Shown piece after piece: positions 56,501 through 64,000 of a stretch of 64,000 bases of DNA (positions are counted from its first letter, which is position 1; the number at the start of each line of letters is the position of its first letter). The position numbers and the translations under genes were made by a program. The DNA is from Ignavibacteriales bacterium (GTDB lineage Bacteria > Bacteroidota > Ignavibacteria > Ignavibacteriales > SURF-24). The notes beneath the pieces were generated by a model. That model was not told where the DNA came from, made no database searches, and saw only the letters and a program-made list of their open reading frames with translations. The stretch is from positions 1 through 64,000 of the forward strand of contig JAPLFH010000057.1 in assembly GCA_026390815.1 (NCBI GenBank). The letters are read 5' to 3'.

Positions 56501-58201
56501 TTACGCTTTCATCCTTTTACCTTTTTCTTCGTGTATAAAAAGCCAGCTTACAATTTTACCTGGATCAATTTTTTCAAAGTAATTCCAATAGCCTTTTGTT
56601 CTTACATGCATAGAGCTGGTATCAATCGATGGAATATTTTCTGCTTCACCAATTATCGCTTTCAATCTCGATCTCCATAATTCCATGTTGGAAATCCTCA
56701 AATCCACCCATCCATCTTTTGCCCAAAGATTTATTGAGCTTTCATTTATGTCAAGTTCATCTTCTCCACGGTATGGTGGTATTTTTATTTCATTTCCTCT
56801 TAATAATGTTTTGCTATCTGGCAGTAAAATCGGAATGCCGATAGAAACGATCTGGCTTCTGAGTTTTTCATTATTCAAAATCAAATCCGCGCAAAGTGCA
56901 GAAAGTTCTTCTGGAGTTTTACCAAGAATTTGTTTCATGTTACCGGCAACTTTGTTTAAAAGATGTATCTCATAGAGCAGTTTGGATAATCTTGGGGGAC
57001 CCAATAATTCAAAAGCAATACTTTCAACATTATGTTCTTTTTCTAACTCAGCAAGTTTTTCAACTGCAGAGTGTTGTAAGAAACCAGCCCGGTAAGATGG
57101 TTCCATCGTTGCATTATCAAGCGCATTAATAATATCATGTCCAGTATTGCCGCCTCTTATTTCATAAATAACATCAACAGCAATTTCTTCTGGTGTAACA
57201 TACTCCATTTGTCCTTGAGCAGTGATTGCTTCAAACTCACCGCGGGAGAATGTACCATTTTCACCGGTATCAATAAAAACAGATTTTAACATTTTTCCTG
57301 TTTTAGGAAGTTGTTTCTCGAGCTTGAACTTAAATTTACCTTCAAGCGGAGTAGCTAAATCTAAAGGAACATCAACTAATTCTATTGGTTTTCCTTTTCT
57401 CTTCACTTCATCAAAAGCAATTTTCTTCCAGGCAATTGCTGCTGTAGGTTTTATTTCTTTTGTGATTGGACCTTCAGGTGTTCTTCCCATCAGAAAGAGA
57501 AGCAAGGTGTGAGCACCTGCTACTGCTGACTTGCTTAACAATACACGCGAAGGTTTTTCTTCGCTGTGGGTATAAGGAATGTTTAATCCCATTCCACCGG
57601 TTCCGCTTGTTCCAATCTTTACATAAATTTTTGTTTTTGCTTCGTGCATTGATGAGTAAAGAATTTGTACGTGCCTGATAATTTGAGGAACGTAAACCGT
57701 GCAAAGTAGTTTTTCAGTTTCAGTTGCTAAACTTTCCACAGTTGGTTTTTGGTCAATCAACTTTTTAATATTTCTATAGACAGTATAAATATCCTGGTAG
57801 GCAATTCCGGTTGCTGAATTTACGCAGTCAATTATCACTTCGGGTTTATAGTTCATTAAAAGCTGATAAATGGCAGAGCTTTTAAGAATCTCTTCATCAA
57901 GCTCATCAAGCGTATCTTTCATCATTCTTTGCCGGGATATAGAATCATCAAGAAGTTTAATTCTATCCGAATCTTTATAATCATTTCTAACAAAAATATT
58001 TCCCCACCAGGGAATGAAGTAATTATCCGGAAAATCTGGGAACTCCACTTTTAAATTTTTTACTTCATCTTCTGCTTCTTCTTTTCTTAAAGAAGTAACT
58101 ATGATCTGTTTTGGCTTTTCAACAACTAATTTCCTAACGACTGCATTACCTACAAGTCCCCAGGCGCCAAGCACCAGAACCGTTTTGTTTTGAATATCCA
58201 T
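56501..58201 (-). CDS. NAD(P)-binding Rossmann-fold protein, SDR-like
   Basis: A 566-residue protein that starts with a Rossmann nucleotide-binding motif (TVLVLGAWGLVGNAVVRKL) and continues DCVNSATGIAYQD and KIGTSGTGGMGLNIPYTHSEEK (seen as KIGTSGTGGMG). The order resembles an extended SDR with a long C-terminal part (about 250-566), which contains VIYEIRGGNTGHDIINALDN and no known domain. It is larger than ordinary epimerases/dehydratases. Its reaction is unknown. A 213-base gap divides it from the divergent PTS IIA operon. Confidence 0.78.
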   Translation of the reverse strand: MDIQNKTVLVLGAWGLVGNAVVRKLVVEKPKQIIVTSLRKEEAEDEVKNLKVEFPDFPDNYFIPWWGNIFVRNDYKDSDRIKLLDDSISRQRMMKDTLDELDEEILKSSAIYQLLMNYKPEVIIDCVNSATGIAYQDIYTVYRNIKKLIDQKPTVESLATETEKLLCTVYVPQIIRHVQILYSSMHEAKTKIYVKIGTSGTGGMGLNIPYTHSEEKPSRVLLSKSAVAGAHTLLLFLMGRTPEGPITKEIKPTAAIAWKKIAFDEVKRKGKPIELVDVPLDLATPLEGKFKFKLEKQLPKTGKMLKSVFIDTGENGTFSRGEFEAITAQGQMEYVTPEEIAVDVIYEIRGGNTGHDIINALDNATMEPSYRAGFLQHSAVEKLAELEKEHNVESIAFELLGPPRLSKLLYEIHLLNKVAGNMKQILGKTPEELSALCADLILNNEKLRSQIVSIGIPILLPDSKTLLRGNEIKIPPYRGEDELDINESSINLWAKDGWVDLRISNMELWRSRLKAIIGEAENIPSIDTSSMHVRTKGYWNYFEKIDPGKIVSWLFIHEEKGKRMKA

Positions 58202-58414
58202 AAAATCCTCTTTTTCTTTTTAGAAAATTTTTGAACATAAATTAAGGTTTATAAAAGCAACAGGCAAGAAAATTAGAAATGAACGATATAGCGGCTTTTC
58301 CTATCACTATATTTAATCTTTTGTACTTATCATTCATTTATAATTGATTAACAGGTTCTTCTTTGTTAAATTTCAATCGCAGAATAATTACTAATGTTTA
58401 AAATTGGATAGAAA

Positions 58415-58888
58415 ATGAAAATTTGTGACATCATCAAAGAAGACCAGATAATTGCCGAACTTAAAGGTCAGTCTAAGGAAGAAATTATTAATGAGCTGAT
58501 TGATATTTTTAAAAATGATGAGCGCGTTATTAATTTGGAAAAAATTCGTACTTCTGTTTTAGAGCGCGAAAAAATAATGTCTACCGGGGTTGGTAAAGGT
58601 TTTGCAATTCCTCATGGTAAAACAGATGCAGTTAAGGAAATTATTGCTGCATTCGGAAAATCTAACAAACCAATAGATTTTGCCGCACTTGATGAGCAGC
58701 CGGTTTATTTAGTTTTTCTTCTTGTTGGAAAGGATAACCTTGTTGGACCACATATTAAACTTCTAAGCAGGATTTCCAGAATGATGAACAAGGATGAATT
58801 CAGAGAAAACCTAATGAAAGCCAAAACAGCAAAAGAAATTTTTGAAATTTTTCAGGAAGAAGAAAACAACTATTTTGAAATTACCTAA
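58415..58888 (+). CDS. PTS EIIA-type protein (PtsN/fructose IIA family)
   Basis: A 157-residue single EIIA domain. The phosphorylated His lies in GKGFAIPHGKTDAVKE, and REKIMSTGVG before it and LVFLLVGKDNLVGPHIKLLSRIS after it are the usual flanks. No IIB or IIC is nearby, so it is more like the regulatory PtsN than a sugar transporter part. It is the first gene of a tight run: 13 bases before hisS, then the unknown gene, lgt and rlmB. Confidence 0.93.
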   Translation: MKICDIIKEDQIIAELKGQSKEEIINELIDIFKNDERVINLEKIRTSVLEREKIMSTGVGKGFAIPHGKTDAVKEIIAAFGKSNKPIDFAALDEQPVYLVFLLVGKDNLVGPHIKLLSRISRMMNKDEFRENLMKAKTAKEIFEIFQEEENNYFEIT

Positions 58889-58901
58889 AAGAATATTTTA
58901 G

Positions 58902-60179
58902 ATGATAAAAGCAATTACGGGGACCAAAGATATCCTTCCTAATGATATCCAAAGTTGGAAATATTTAGAATCTTTAATTGAAAAAACAATGCGGAGTTTT
59001 AACTACAAAGAAATCAGAACTCCCATTTTTGAGGAAACTTCACTATTCGCGCGGGGAATTGGTGAATCAACTGATATTGTAAGTAAAGAAATGTACACTT
59101 TTCTTGATAAAGGCGGAACAAGTTTAACGCTGCGACCGGAAATGACGGCGTCCGTTGTACGTTCATTCATCGAGCATTCTATGGCGGCAAAACAGAACCT
59201 GAATAAACTTTATTATCTGTCCTCCCCAATGTTTAGGCAGGAAAGACCGCAAGCTGGAAGATTCAGGCAGTTCCATCAATTTGGAGCGGAAGCACTTGGC
59301 AGTTCTGCACCATCACTTGATGCTGAAATTATTATTATTGCCTTCATTATAATAAAAGAATTAGGACTGAAAAATATTTCAGTAAAAATTAACTCACTTG
59401 GTGTTCCGGAATCCAGGGAAAATTACAAGAATATTTTAAAGGATTATTTAAAAGATAAATTGCCAAAGCTTTCTGAGGAAAGCAGAAAAAGATTTGAAAC
59501 AAACATCCTGCGCATCTTTGATAGCAAAGAAGAAAATGATATAGAAATTATGAACTTTGCACCGCAGCTTATCAATCACCTTGATGCCGAAAGCCTTGAG
59601 CATTTTGATGAAGTTAAAAAATTATTGGCAATTGCTAATGTACCTTTTGAAATTGATCCCAAATTAGTTCGGGGATTGGATTACTACACCAAAACAACCT
59701 TTGAAATAATCAGTGGATCAGTTGGTTCTCAAAGTGCATTATGCGGTGGCGGAAGATATGATTTATTGATCGAACAGTTGGGTGGTAAACCTACACCTGG
59801 AGTTGGTTTTGCTGCAGGGATTGAAAGAATTTTACTTGCCTGCGAAAATGAAAAATCATTTTCTGTACCTGAAGAGAAAATAGATTTATATATTGTTAGA
59901 ATTGATGATAAGTTAACACAAAAAGTATTCGATTTAAGTTTATATTTTAGAAAGGAAAATATTTCTGTTGAAGTTGATTACCTTCAGAGAAGTGTTAAAG
60001 CACAGATGCGTGAGGCAAATAAACTTAATTCCAAATTTGTGCTGTTTATTGGTGGTGAGGAATACAATAAAGAAAAAATTGTTTTCAAAAACATGCTTAA
60101 TGGTGAACAAGAAATTGTTGATATAAATGATCTGGAAACAATAGCTGTAAAAATTATGGAGCAAAATCATGCCTCTTAA
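58902..60179 (+). CDS. hisS: Histidyl-tRNA synthetase
   Basis: A class II aminoacyl-tRNA synthetase of 425 residues: KAITGTKDILPNDIQSW start, motif 1 region IRTPIFEETSLFARGIGEST, motif 2 SPMFRQERPQAGRFRQFHQ, histidine-A motif LVRGLDYYTKTTFEI and motif 3 GVGFAAGIERILLA, with an anticodon-binding domain from about 330. It charges tRNA-His. Its last 11 bases overlap the start of the next gene. Confidence 0.99.
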   Translation: MIKAITGTKDILPNDIQSWKYLESLIEKTMRSFNYKEIRTPIFEETSLFARGIGESTDIVSKEMYTFLDKGGTSLTLRPEMTASVVRSFIEHSMAAKQNLNKLYYLSSPMFRQERPQAGRFRQFHQFGAEALGSSAPSLDAEIIIIAFIIIKELGLKNISVKINSLGVPESRENYKNILKDYLKDKLPKLSEESRKRFETNILRIFDSKEENDIEIMNFAPQLINHLDAESLEHFDEVKKLLAIANVPFEIDPKLVRGLDYYTKTTFEIISGSVGSQSALCGGGRYDLLIEQLGGKPTPGVGFAAGIERILLACENEKSFSVPEEKIDLYIVRIDDKLTQKVFDLSLYFRKENISVEVDYLQRSVKAQMREANKLNSKFVLFIGGEEYNKEKIVFKNMLNGEQEIVDINDLETIAVKIMEQNHAS

Positions 60180-60684
60180 AAAACCCAAAGGTATTCCAAA
60201 ACTACCAAAGACTAGAAAGAAAAACATTGAGGCAGCAAAAGATGCAATTCCACAAAAGAAAGAAAATAAAGTTGAATATTTATGCTTTGCCTTCTTTAAG
60301 TTTGATAGCGTTTTTAATAAGCAATTTTGCACGTTGAGGATAATAACAGTAGCAGAGTTTACTCATTTTGCATATGAACTATCTGTTGCTTCATCAATTC
60401 ATAAAAATGTAATTGAAATTACCTTACTTGGTTTACAGGCAAAAATTAATTATCTGCCAAAGGTAGAACCGGCAAAAGTGGATATTGATTTTGAAAACCT
60501 GTATGGGGAATATACAGTTAATATTATCAAACAGGATGGCAGTATAAACAGTGCAGTTTTTAATTTTAACATTTTTAAAAAAGATATTAAGCTAACTAAG
60601 AAATTTCTGCCGGAAAAAAAGAACAACCGCTTGTTTTGCGATTTTATAGTTTCTCAAAATGATTTTACATTCCGCGAAGAATAG
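60169..60684 (+). CDS. Hypothetical protein overlapping hisS
   Basis: A 171-residue protein that begins inside hisS (11-base overlap, different frame) and ends 8 bases before lgt, so it is clearly translated in this operon. The first 35 residues are Lys/Pro-rich (PLKKPKGIPKLPKTRKKN). The rest has a beta-rich body (FTHFAYELSVASSIHKNVIE, ITLLGLQAKINYLPKVEPA, LYGEYTVNIIKQDGSI). I recognise no domain or membrane part. The basic start might bind RNA or DNA. Confidence 0.75.
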   Translation: MPLKKPKGIPKLPKTRKKNIEAAKDAIPQKKENKVEYLCFAFFKFDSVFNKQFCTLRIITVAEFTHFAYELSVASSIHKNVIEITLLGLQAKINYLPKVEPAKVDIDFENLYGEYTVNIIKQDGSINSAVFNFNIFKKDIKLTKKFLPEKKNNRLFCDFIVSQNDFTFREE

Positions 60685-60692
60685 GAATTATT

Positions 60693-61547
60693 ATGTGTCC
60701 AAGATTATTTCAAATAGGTCCTTTTACAGTTTACAGTTACGGTTTGATGCTGGGAATTGCTTTCATTGTTGGAAGTTATTTCCTTACAAAAGAACTTGAA
60801 CGAAGAAAGATGGATCCAAATATTTCAACAGAAATTACTCTGGTTGCTATCATATTTGGAATTATTGGAGCTAAATTATTCAGCATATTGGAAAACTGGA
60901 CTGCCTTTCTTGCCGATCCGTTTGGTGAAATATTTTCTCCAGGTGGATTAACTTTCTATGGCGGATTTTTATTAGCAGCGCTTGCAATCTTTATTACTCT
61001 TAAAAGAAAAAAAATCCCATTCCTTGTAATGGCAGATGCAACAGTTCCTTCCTTAGCACTTGCTTATGGAATTGGAAGAATTGGCTGTCATCTTGCCGGC
61101 GATGGGGATTATGGAATTCCAACTAACTTACCGTGGGGTACCAACTATGAGAATGGAACAGTGCCGCCATCATACGCTTTCAGAGGAACAGAAATAGCTA
61201 AACATTTTCCAAATGGAATTGTACCGGATAATACTCCACTGCATCCAACACCGGCTTATGAATTCCTACTTGGTGTTTTAATTTTCTTTATTCTCTTTCA
61301 ATTGAACAAGAAAAAAATACATTGGCAGGATGGTAAAGTTTTTATGTATTATTTAATGTTAGCCGGCTCCGCAAGATTTTTAGTTGAGTTCATTAGACTC
61401 AATCCCAATTTTATTTTCGGACTTTCCGAAGCACAAACAATTGCTGTTTGCTTAATTTTCTTTGGTGGTTTAGGATTATTTTATTATTCAAAACATCCTG
61501 ATTTAAAAAAATATATTCCGCCGCCATTAAAAGGGGATGGAAAATAG
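60693..61547 (+). CDS. lgt: Prolipoprotein diacylglyceryl transferase
   Basis: An inner-membrane enzyme that moves the diacylglyceryl group from phosphatidylglycerol to the lipobox cysteine, the first step for the many lipoproteins in this window. 284 residues with about seven helices. Conserved parts are GPFTVYSYGLMLGIAF, LTFYGGFLLAALAI, YGIGRIGCHLAGDGDYG (the Lgt signature), LHPTPAYEFLLGV and GSARFLVEFIRLN. It lies 8 bases after the unknown gene. Confidence 0.97.
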   Translation: MCPRLFQIGPFTVYSYGLMLGIAFIVGSYFLTKELERRKMDPNISTEITLVAIIFGIIGAKLFSILENWTAFLADPFGEIFSPGGLTFYGGFLLAALAIFITLKRKKIPFLVMADATVPSLALAYGIGRIGCHLAGDGDYGIPTNLPWGTNYENGTVPPSYAFRGTEIAKHFPNGIVPDNTPLHPTPAYEFLLGVLIFFILFQLNKKKIHWQDGKVFMYYLMLAGSARFLVEFIRLNPNFIFGLSEAQTIAVCLIFFGGLGLFYYSKHPDLKKYIPPPLKGDGK

Positions 61548-61549
61548 AA

Positions 61550-61677
61550 TTCAGAAAACAGAATTCAGAAATCAGAAGAAAGAAATTAGAAATTAGAAAA
61601 CAGGAATTTGAAATGGGAAATGAAAATCAGGATGTTTTTTCTTATTCTGTTTTCTGAGTTCTGTATTCTGTTTTCTA
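61550..61677. repeat. Inverted, stuttering repeat between lgt and rlmB
   Basis: The left part repeats words such as AGAATTCAGAAAACAG, and the right part repeats TTCTGTTTTCTGAGTTCTG, so the two halves form a long imperfect hairpin. The whole spacer between lgt and rlmB consists of it. It looks like low-complexity spacer DNA. Confidence 0.7.
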
Positions 61678-61693
61678 TCTTCTCAAAGGAATT

Positions 61694-62422
61694 ATGAATT
61701 TAATCATTGGGCGCAAACCGGTTCTGGAAGCATTAAAATCTGGCGAGCAACTGGAGAAAATATATTTCCAGTTTGGGCAAAAAGGCTCCGCTATTTTTGA
61801 AATCATCAAGCTTGCTAAACAACAGAAAGTTAGCATAACTGAATTACCCCCCGCCAAATTTAATTCAATCTCTTCCGAAACACATACTCAAGGTGTAATT
61901 GCTGTAAAGAGCCAGCAGAAATATTTTGAACTTGAGGAACTGATTGAAAAATCAAAAAGGTCTGAATTTCCTCTTTTACTTGTTTTGGATTCAATTCAAG
62001 ATCCTCATAACCTTGGAGCAATATTACGCACGGCAGAATGTACCGGGGTGGATGGTGTAATTATTACATTGCACGGAAGCGCCTCAATAACTGAAACGGT
62101 TGTAAAAACCTCCGCTGGTGCAACAGAATATATGAGTATGTGTAAAGTAAGTAATCTTGCACAGGCTCTTGATGTGCTTAAAGAAAATGGTTTTTGGATT
62201 GCTGGTTCTTCTTTAGAAAAAGCCAGGGATTATTCCAGTGTTGATTATAAAATGCCGATTGCTCTTGTTATTGGTAATGAAGAAAAAGGAATCCGCCATC
62301 TGACCGCGCAAAAATGTGACTTCCTTGTTAAGATACCAATGAGTGGTAAAATACAATCGCTTAATGTTTCTGTTGCCGCCGGTGTTCTTCTTTTTGAAAT
62401 TTTCCGCCAAAGAAAAAACTAG
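61694..62422 (+). CDS. rlmB: 23S rRNA 2'-O-methyltransferase (RlmB/TrmH, SPOUT family)
   Basis: A 242-residue SPOUT methyltransferase. The N-terminal substrate-binding domain begins LIIGRKPVLEALKSG. The knotted domain has LVLDSIQDPHNLGAILRTAE (motif 1, with N and R), ALVIGNEEKGIRH (motif 2) and KIPMSGKIQSLNVSVAAGVLLFE (motif 3, visible as IPMSGKIQSLNVSVA). It methylates a ribose in 23S rRNA. AAAGGAATT precedes the start. Confidence 0.96.
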   Translation: MNLIIGRKPVLEALKSGEQLEKIYFQFGQKGSAIFEIIKLAKQQKVSITELPPAKFNSISSETHTQGVIAVKSQQKYFELEELIEKSKRSEFPLLLVLDSIQDPHNLGAILRTAECTGVDGVIITLHGSASITETVVKTSAGATEYMSMCKVSNLAQALDVLKENGFWIAGSSLEKARDYSSVDYKMPIALVIGNEEKGIRHLTAQKCDFLVKIPMSGKIQSLNVSVAAGVLLFEIFRQRKN

Positions 62423-62505
62423 AATATTTTTAAATAAAAAATATTGCTACCTGATTATTAATTTATCCCATAGCTTAATTTGTATGTGGTGCTGCTATGC
62501 CATCA

Positions 62506-62616
62506 TCACATCAAATATCCAAAAGTAGTTTTTGAATTATTGATCAGAGATCGAGCGAAAGATAATTATATTTGATGTGAAGGTTACTGGTTAATGATAA
62601 AATTTCTTTATCATTA
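62506..62616. repeat. Two nested/adjacent inverted repeats before the methyltransferase remnant
   Basis: TCACATCAAATAT (62506-62518) has its perfect reverse complement at 62568-62580, 49 bases on. A second perfect 10-bp hairpin TAATGATAAA/TTTATCATTA lies at 62592-62616. The interval 62423-62678 holds no gene. They may be regulatory or the scar of a lost element. Confidence 0.55.
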
Positions 62617-62678
62617 GATAATAAAAACAATATTTCAGAAAATATCATTAATCTGATTGAAATTGAATAGAGCAGAAG

Positions 62679-63044
62679 ATGACAATAATGTTCAATAAAA
62701 TAAGCGAAGCATTCTCCCGGCAATCAGAATTTTTTGATGATTATGAGGGCACGAATGAGATCTTAAAATGGATGCGTTCGGTAACACACGAACATCTTTT
62801 AAGACATTTAAGAACGGATGATAAAATATTAGAAATAAATTCAGGTACAGGGATTGACGCAATTTATTTGGCAAATAAAGGATACAAAATTCATTGCACG
62901 GATATATCTGATGGAATGTTGAACAAAATAAGACAAAAGATTTATGAACATAAATTGGAAAATCTAATTTCCTATCAGCTTCTTTCTTTTTTAGATTTGG
63001 ATAAATTAGAAGGAAACTATTTCCCCAATATTTTCTTCAATTGA
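62679..63044 (+). pseudogene. Truncated class I SAM-dependent methyltransferase
   Basis: The N-terminal half of a methyltransferase: helix FNKISEAFSRQSEFFDDYEG, RHLRTDDKILEINSGTGIDA (motif I, EINSGTG), IHCTDISDGMLNKIRQKI (motif II acidic) and LDKLEGNYF, where a normal protein continues with FDGIFSNFGAL. Here the frame turns into unrelated codons and stops after 121 residues, about half the usual length. The break lies at about 63020, which is also the point where the convergent glycosyltransferase frame loses its end. Confidence 0.75.
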
Positions 63045-63421
63045 TTTTTGTAATAAAAAACGAAAACTTTAGAATAAAACTGAGGATTCGTATAGAAAGA
63101 AAGATCGTGTATGATTATAAGTGAAGGTTTGTTGAAGTTGAGTGGCATTAGGTAATTCGGAAAGATACCGAATTCAACTGCCTCTCTGTTCATTTCTGAA
63201 GAGAGTAAAAAGGTCCTATACAAATGCCGGTTAACCCCACCTCTTTTTATTAGAGGAATTGAATTTAGTATTTTGCTTTGAGGCAACCTATTAATTGGTT
63301 GAACTGGAAATGTTTTTATCTTATATTCTGTTCTGTCTAACTGAGAAAGTAAACAATTTATGTATCTGGATGTACCGGTGTTTCTGTCGCTCATCGCAGA
63401 AATATCTAAACCAATAATCAT
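63017..63421 (-). pseudogene. Truncated family 4-type glycosyltransferase
   Basis: The first 134 residues of a glycosyltransferase with GT-B fold: IIGLDISAMSDRNTGTSRYI, LLSQLDRTEYKIKTFPVQP and PSLIIIHDLSFYTNPQFYSK, ending FYYKNQLKKILGK. A complete protein would continue with a linker and a second Rossmann domain for the sugar nucleotide; all of it is missing. The last codons overlap the methyltransferase remnant, so both are cut by one junction at about 63020. Confidence 0.75.
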
Positions 63422-64000
63422 AGTGCCCGTCCAAAAGTATTTTTAGATAATGCAAATCATTAAATCTAATGAACTGATTTTATCTTAGAATTAACATAAT
63501 ACCGTCTTGGAATCATATAGTAAAATTTAATTCTCACCATAATTTAAAACAATATCTGTTCGTCAAGATAAAATGAAGAATATTATTTTATATAATTATT
63601 AATATATCTAACAATGTTTCTGAAAGTGAAGTTCATTGATAATACACTTGGAGCTTTAAAACTTTTTTATTACCGATTTATCGACTGTGAATTCTTTTGT
63701 TATTCTGATCCTCTCGGTATGATATCATTGATTAACTTTTTAATATAATTAAGTCACGTTACGCATCGTTAGATATTTGAGCCAAAAAACTCATCTCCTT
63801 AGTCTCCTTCTCTTTCAAGGAGAAGGGGATTTGGGGTAGAGTTCAAAATGCTGCGTAAGGTGACTAATTAATTAACCTATTCATTTTTTAGTAAGAAGTT
63901 TCTCAAGCAGGAAAACAGAGTGAAGTATTAAATTATCTGTGCTAATTGCTGAAAAGTCGCAATAGGCAATTCTGTGTGATCTTGAGGGATTATTTTTCTA
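63422..64000. other. Gene-free right end with palindromic element
   Basis: No coding frame is convincing in the last 579 bases. The only clear structure is the palindromic element at 63732-63877 (own entry). Confidence 0.5.
63732..63877. repeat. MITE-like palindromic intergenic element
   Basis: AAGTCACGTTACGCATC (63751-63767) is matched in reverse by GCTGCGTAAGGTGACT (63850-63865) with two differences, and AT-rich TTAATTAATT-like flanks extend the symmetry. The centre holds a hairpin CCTTCTC/GAGAAGG (63803-63809 with 63817-63823) followed by GGGGATTTGGGGTAGAG, a text that recalls dispersed repeats in Bacteroidota genomes. A short non-coding mobile repeat is the best guess. Confidence 0.5.

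Overview
The window looks like a chromosomal stretch from a member of the Ignavibacteria (Bacteroidota/Chlorobiota side of the FCB group), possibly a metagenome-derived contig. The DNA is AT-rich. Four large secreted proteins end in the same Por/type IX secretion (T9SS) sorting domain with an NPFNP-type motif and an LVN..Q..G.Y turn, typical of Ignavibacteria. Lipoproteins, multiheme cytochromes and sigma-54 control fit the same group. The taxonomic placement is inference from protein style, not from a marker gene.

Layout. (1) 1-17.1 kb is a polysaccharide/glycoside locus: the tail of a membrane protein, a Fibrobacter-type (circularly permuted) GH16 glucanase, two secreted arylsulfotransferase-like beta-propellers, a GH16-like lipoprotein, a CBM-rich T9SS protein, a GH43-like enzyme with an F5/8C domain, two ROK sugar-kinase paralogues (the second with a damaged ATP site) and a GH20 hexosaminidase. 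(2) 17.3-28.9 kb is mixed housekeeping: tRNA-Arg(CCU), enolase, glutamine synthetase, MFS and DMT transporters, a macro-domain protein, a DUF985 cupin, a cupredoxin lipoprotein, a membrane protein/MBL pair and an M19 dipeptidase. (3) 29.1-38.7 kb is an efflux operon: response regulator, histidine kinase, YncE-like propeller, TolC, membrane-fusion protein, RND pump and two small secreted proteins, closed by a hairpin terminator. (4) 38.9-45.6 kb is accessory: a doubly broken aldo/keto reductase, a PLP decarboxylase, a DUF2075 helicase with a nuclease domain, an outer-membrane protein, an AbrB/PIN toxin-antitoxin pair and about 1 kb of low-complexity DNA. (5) 45.6-55.3 kb holds the most distinctive unit: a near-perfect sigma-54 promoter with an inverted-repeat array upstream, then a GcvH-fold membrane protein, a four-cluster ferredoxin, an NrfD/HybB-type membrane protein, a second GcvH-like Cys-rich protein and a tetraheme cytochrome c. 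These are followed by a histidine kinase with haem c motifs in its sensor domain, an NtrC-type sigma-54 activator and an archaemetzincin. A second, almost identical sigma-54-like site precedes a small membrane protein just downstream. (6) 55.5-62.4 kb carries a solitary PD-(D/E)XK protein, a large Rossmann protein and a housekeeping operon (PTS IIA, hisS, unknown, lgt, rlmB). (7) 62.5-64 kb is degraded: a truncated methyltransferase and a truncated glycosyltransferase run into each other at what looks like a deletion junction, followed by a palindromic intergenic element.

How it may work together. The first block would break down and take up external glycans: T9SS and lipoprotein enzymes at the surface, then phosphorylation by ROK kinase and glycolysis through enolase. 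The sigma-54 block reads as a self-contained redox circuit. A periplasmic haem sensor kinase would phosphorylate the NtrC protein, which would activate RpoN transcription of a quinone/cytochrome-linked membrane module that has no catalytic oxidoreductase subunit in the window. This is the best candidate for an undescribed system here.
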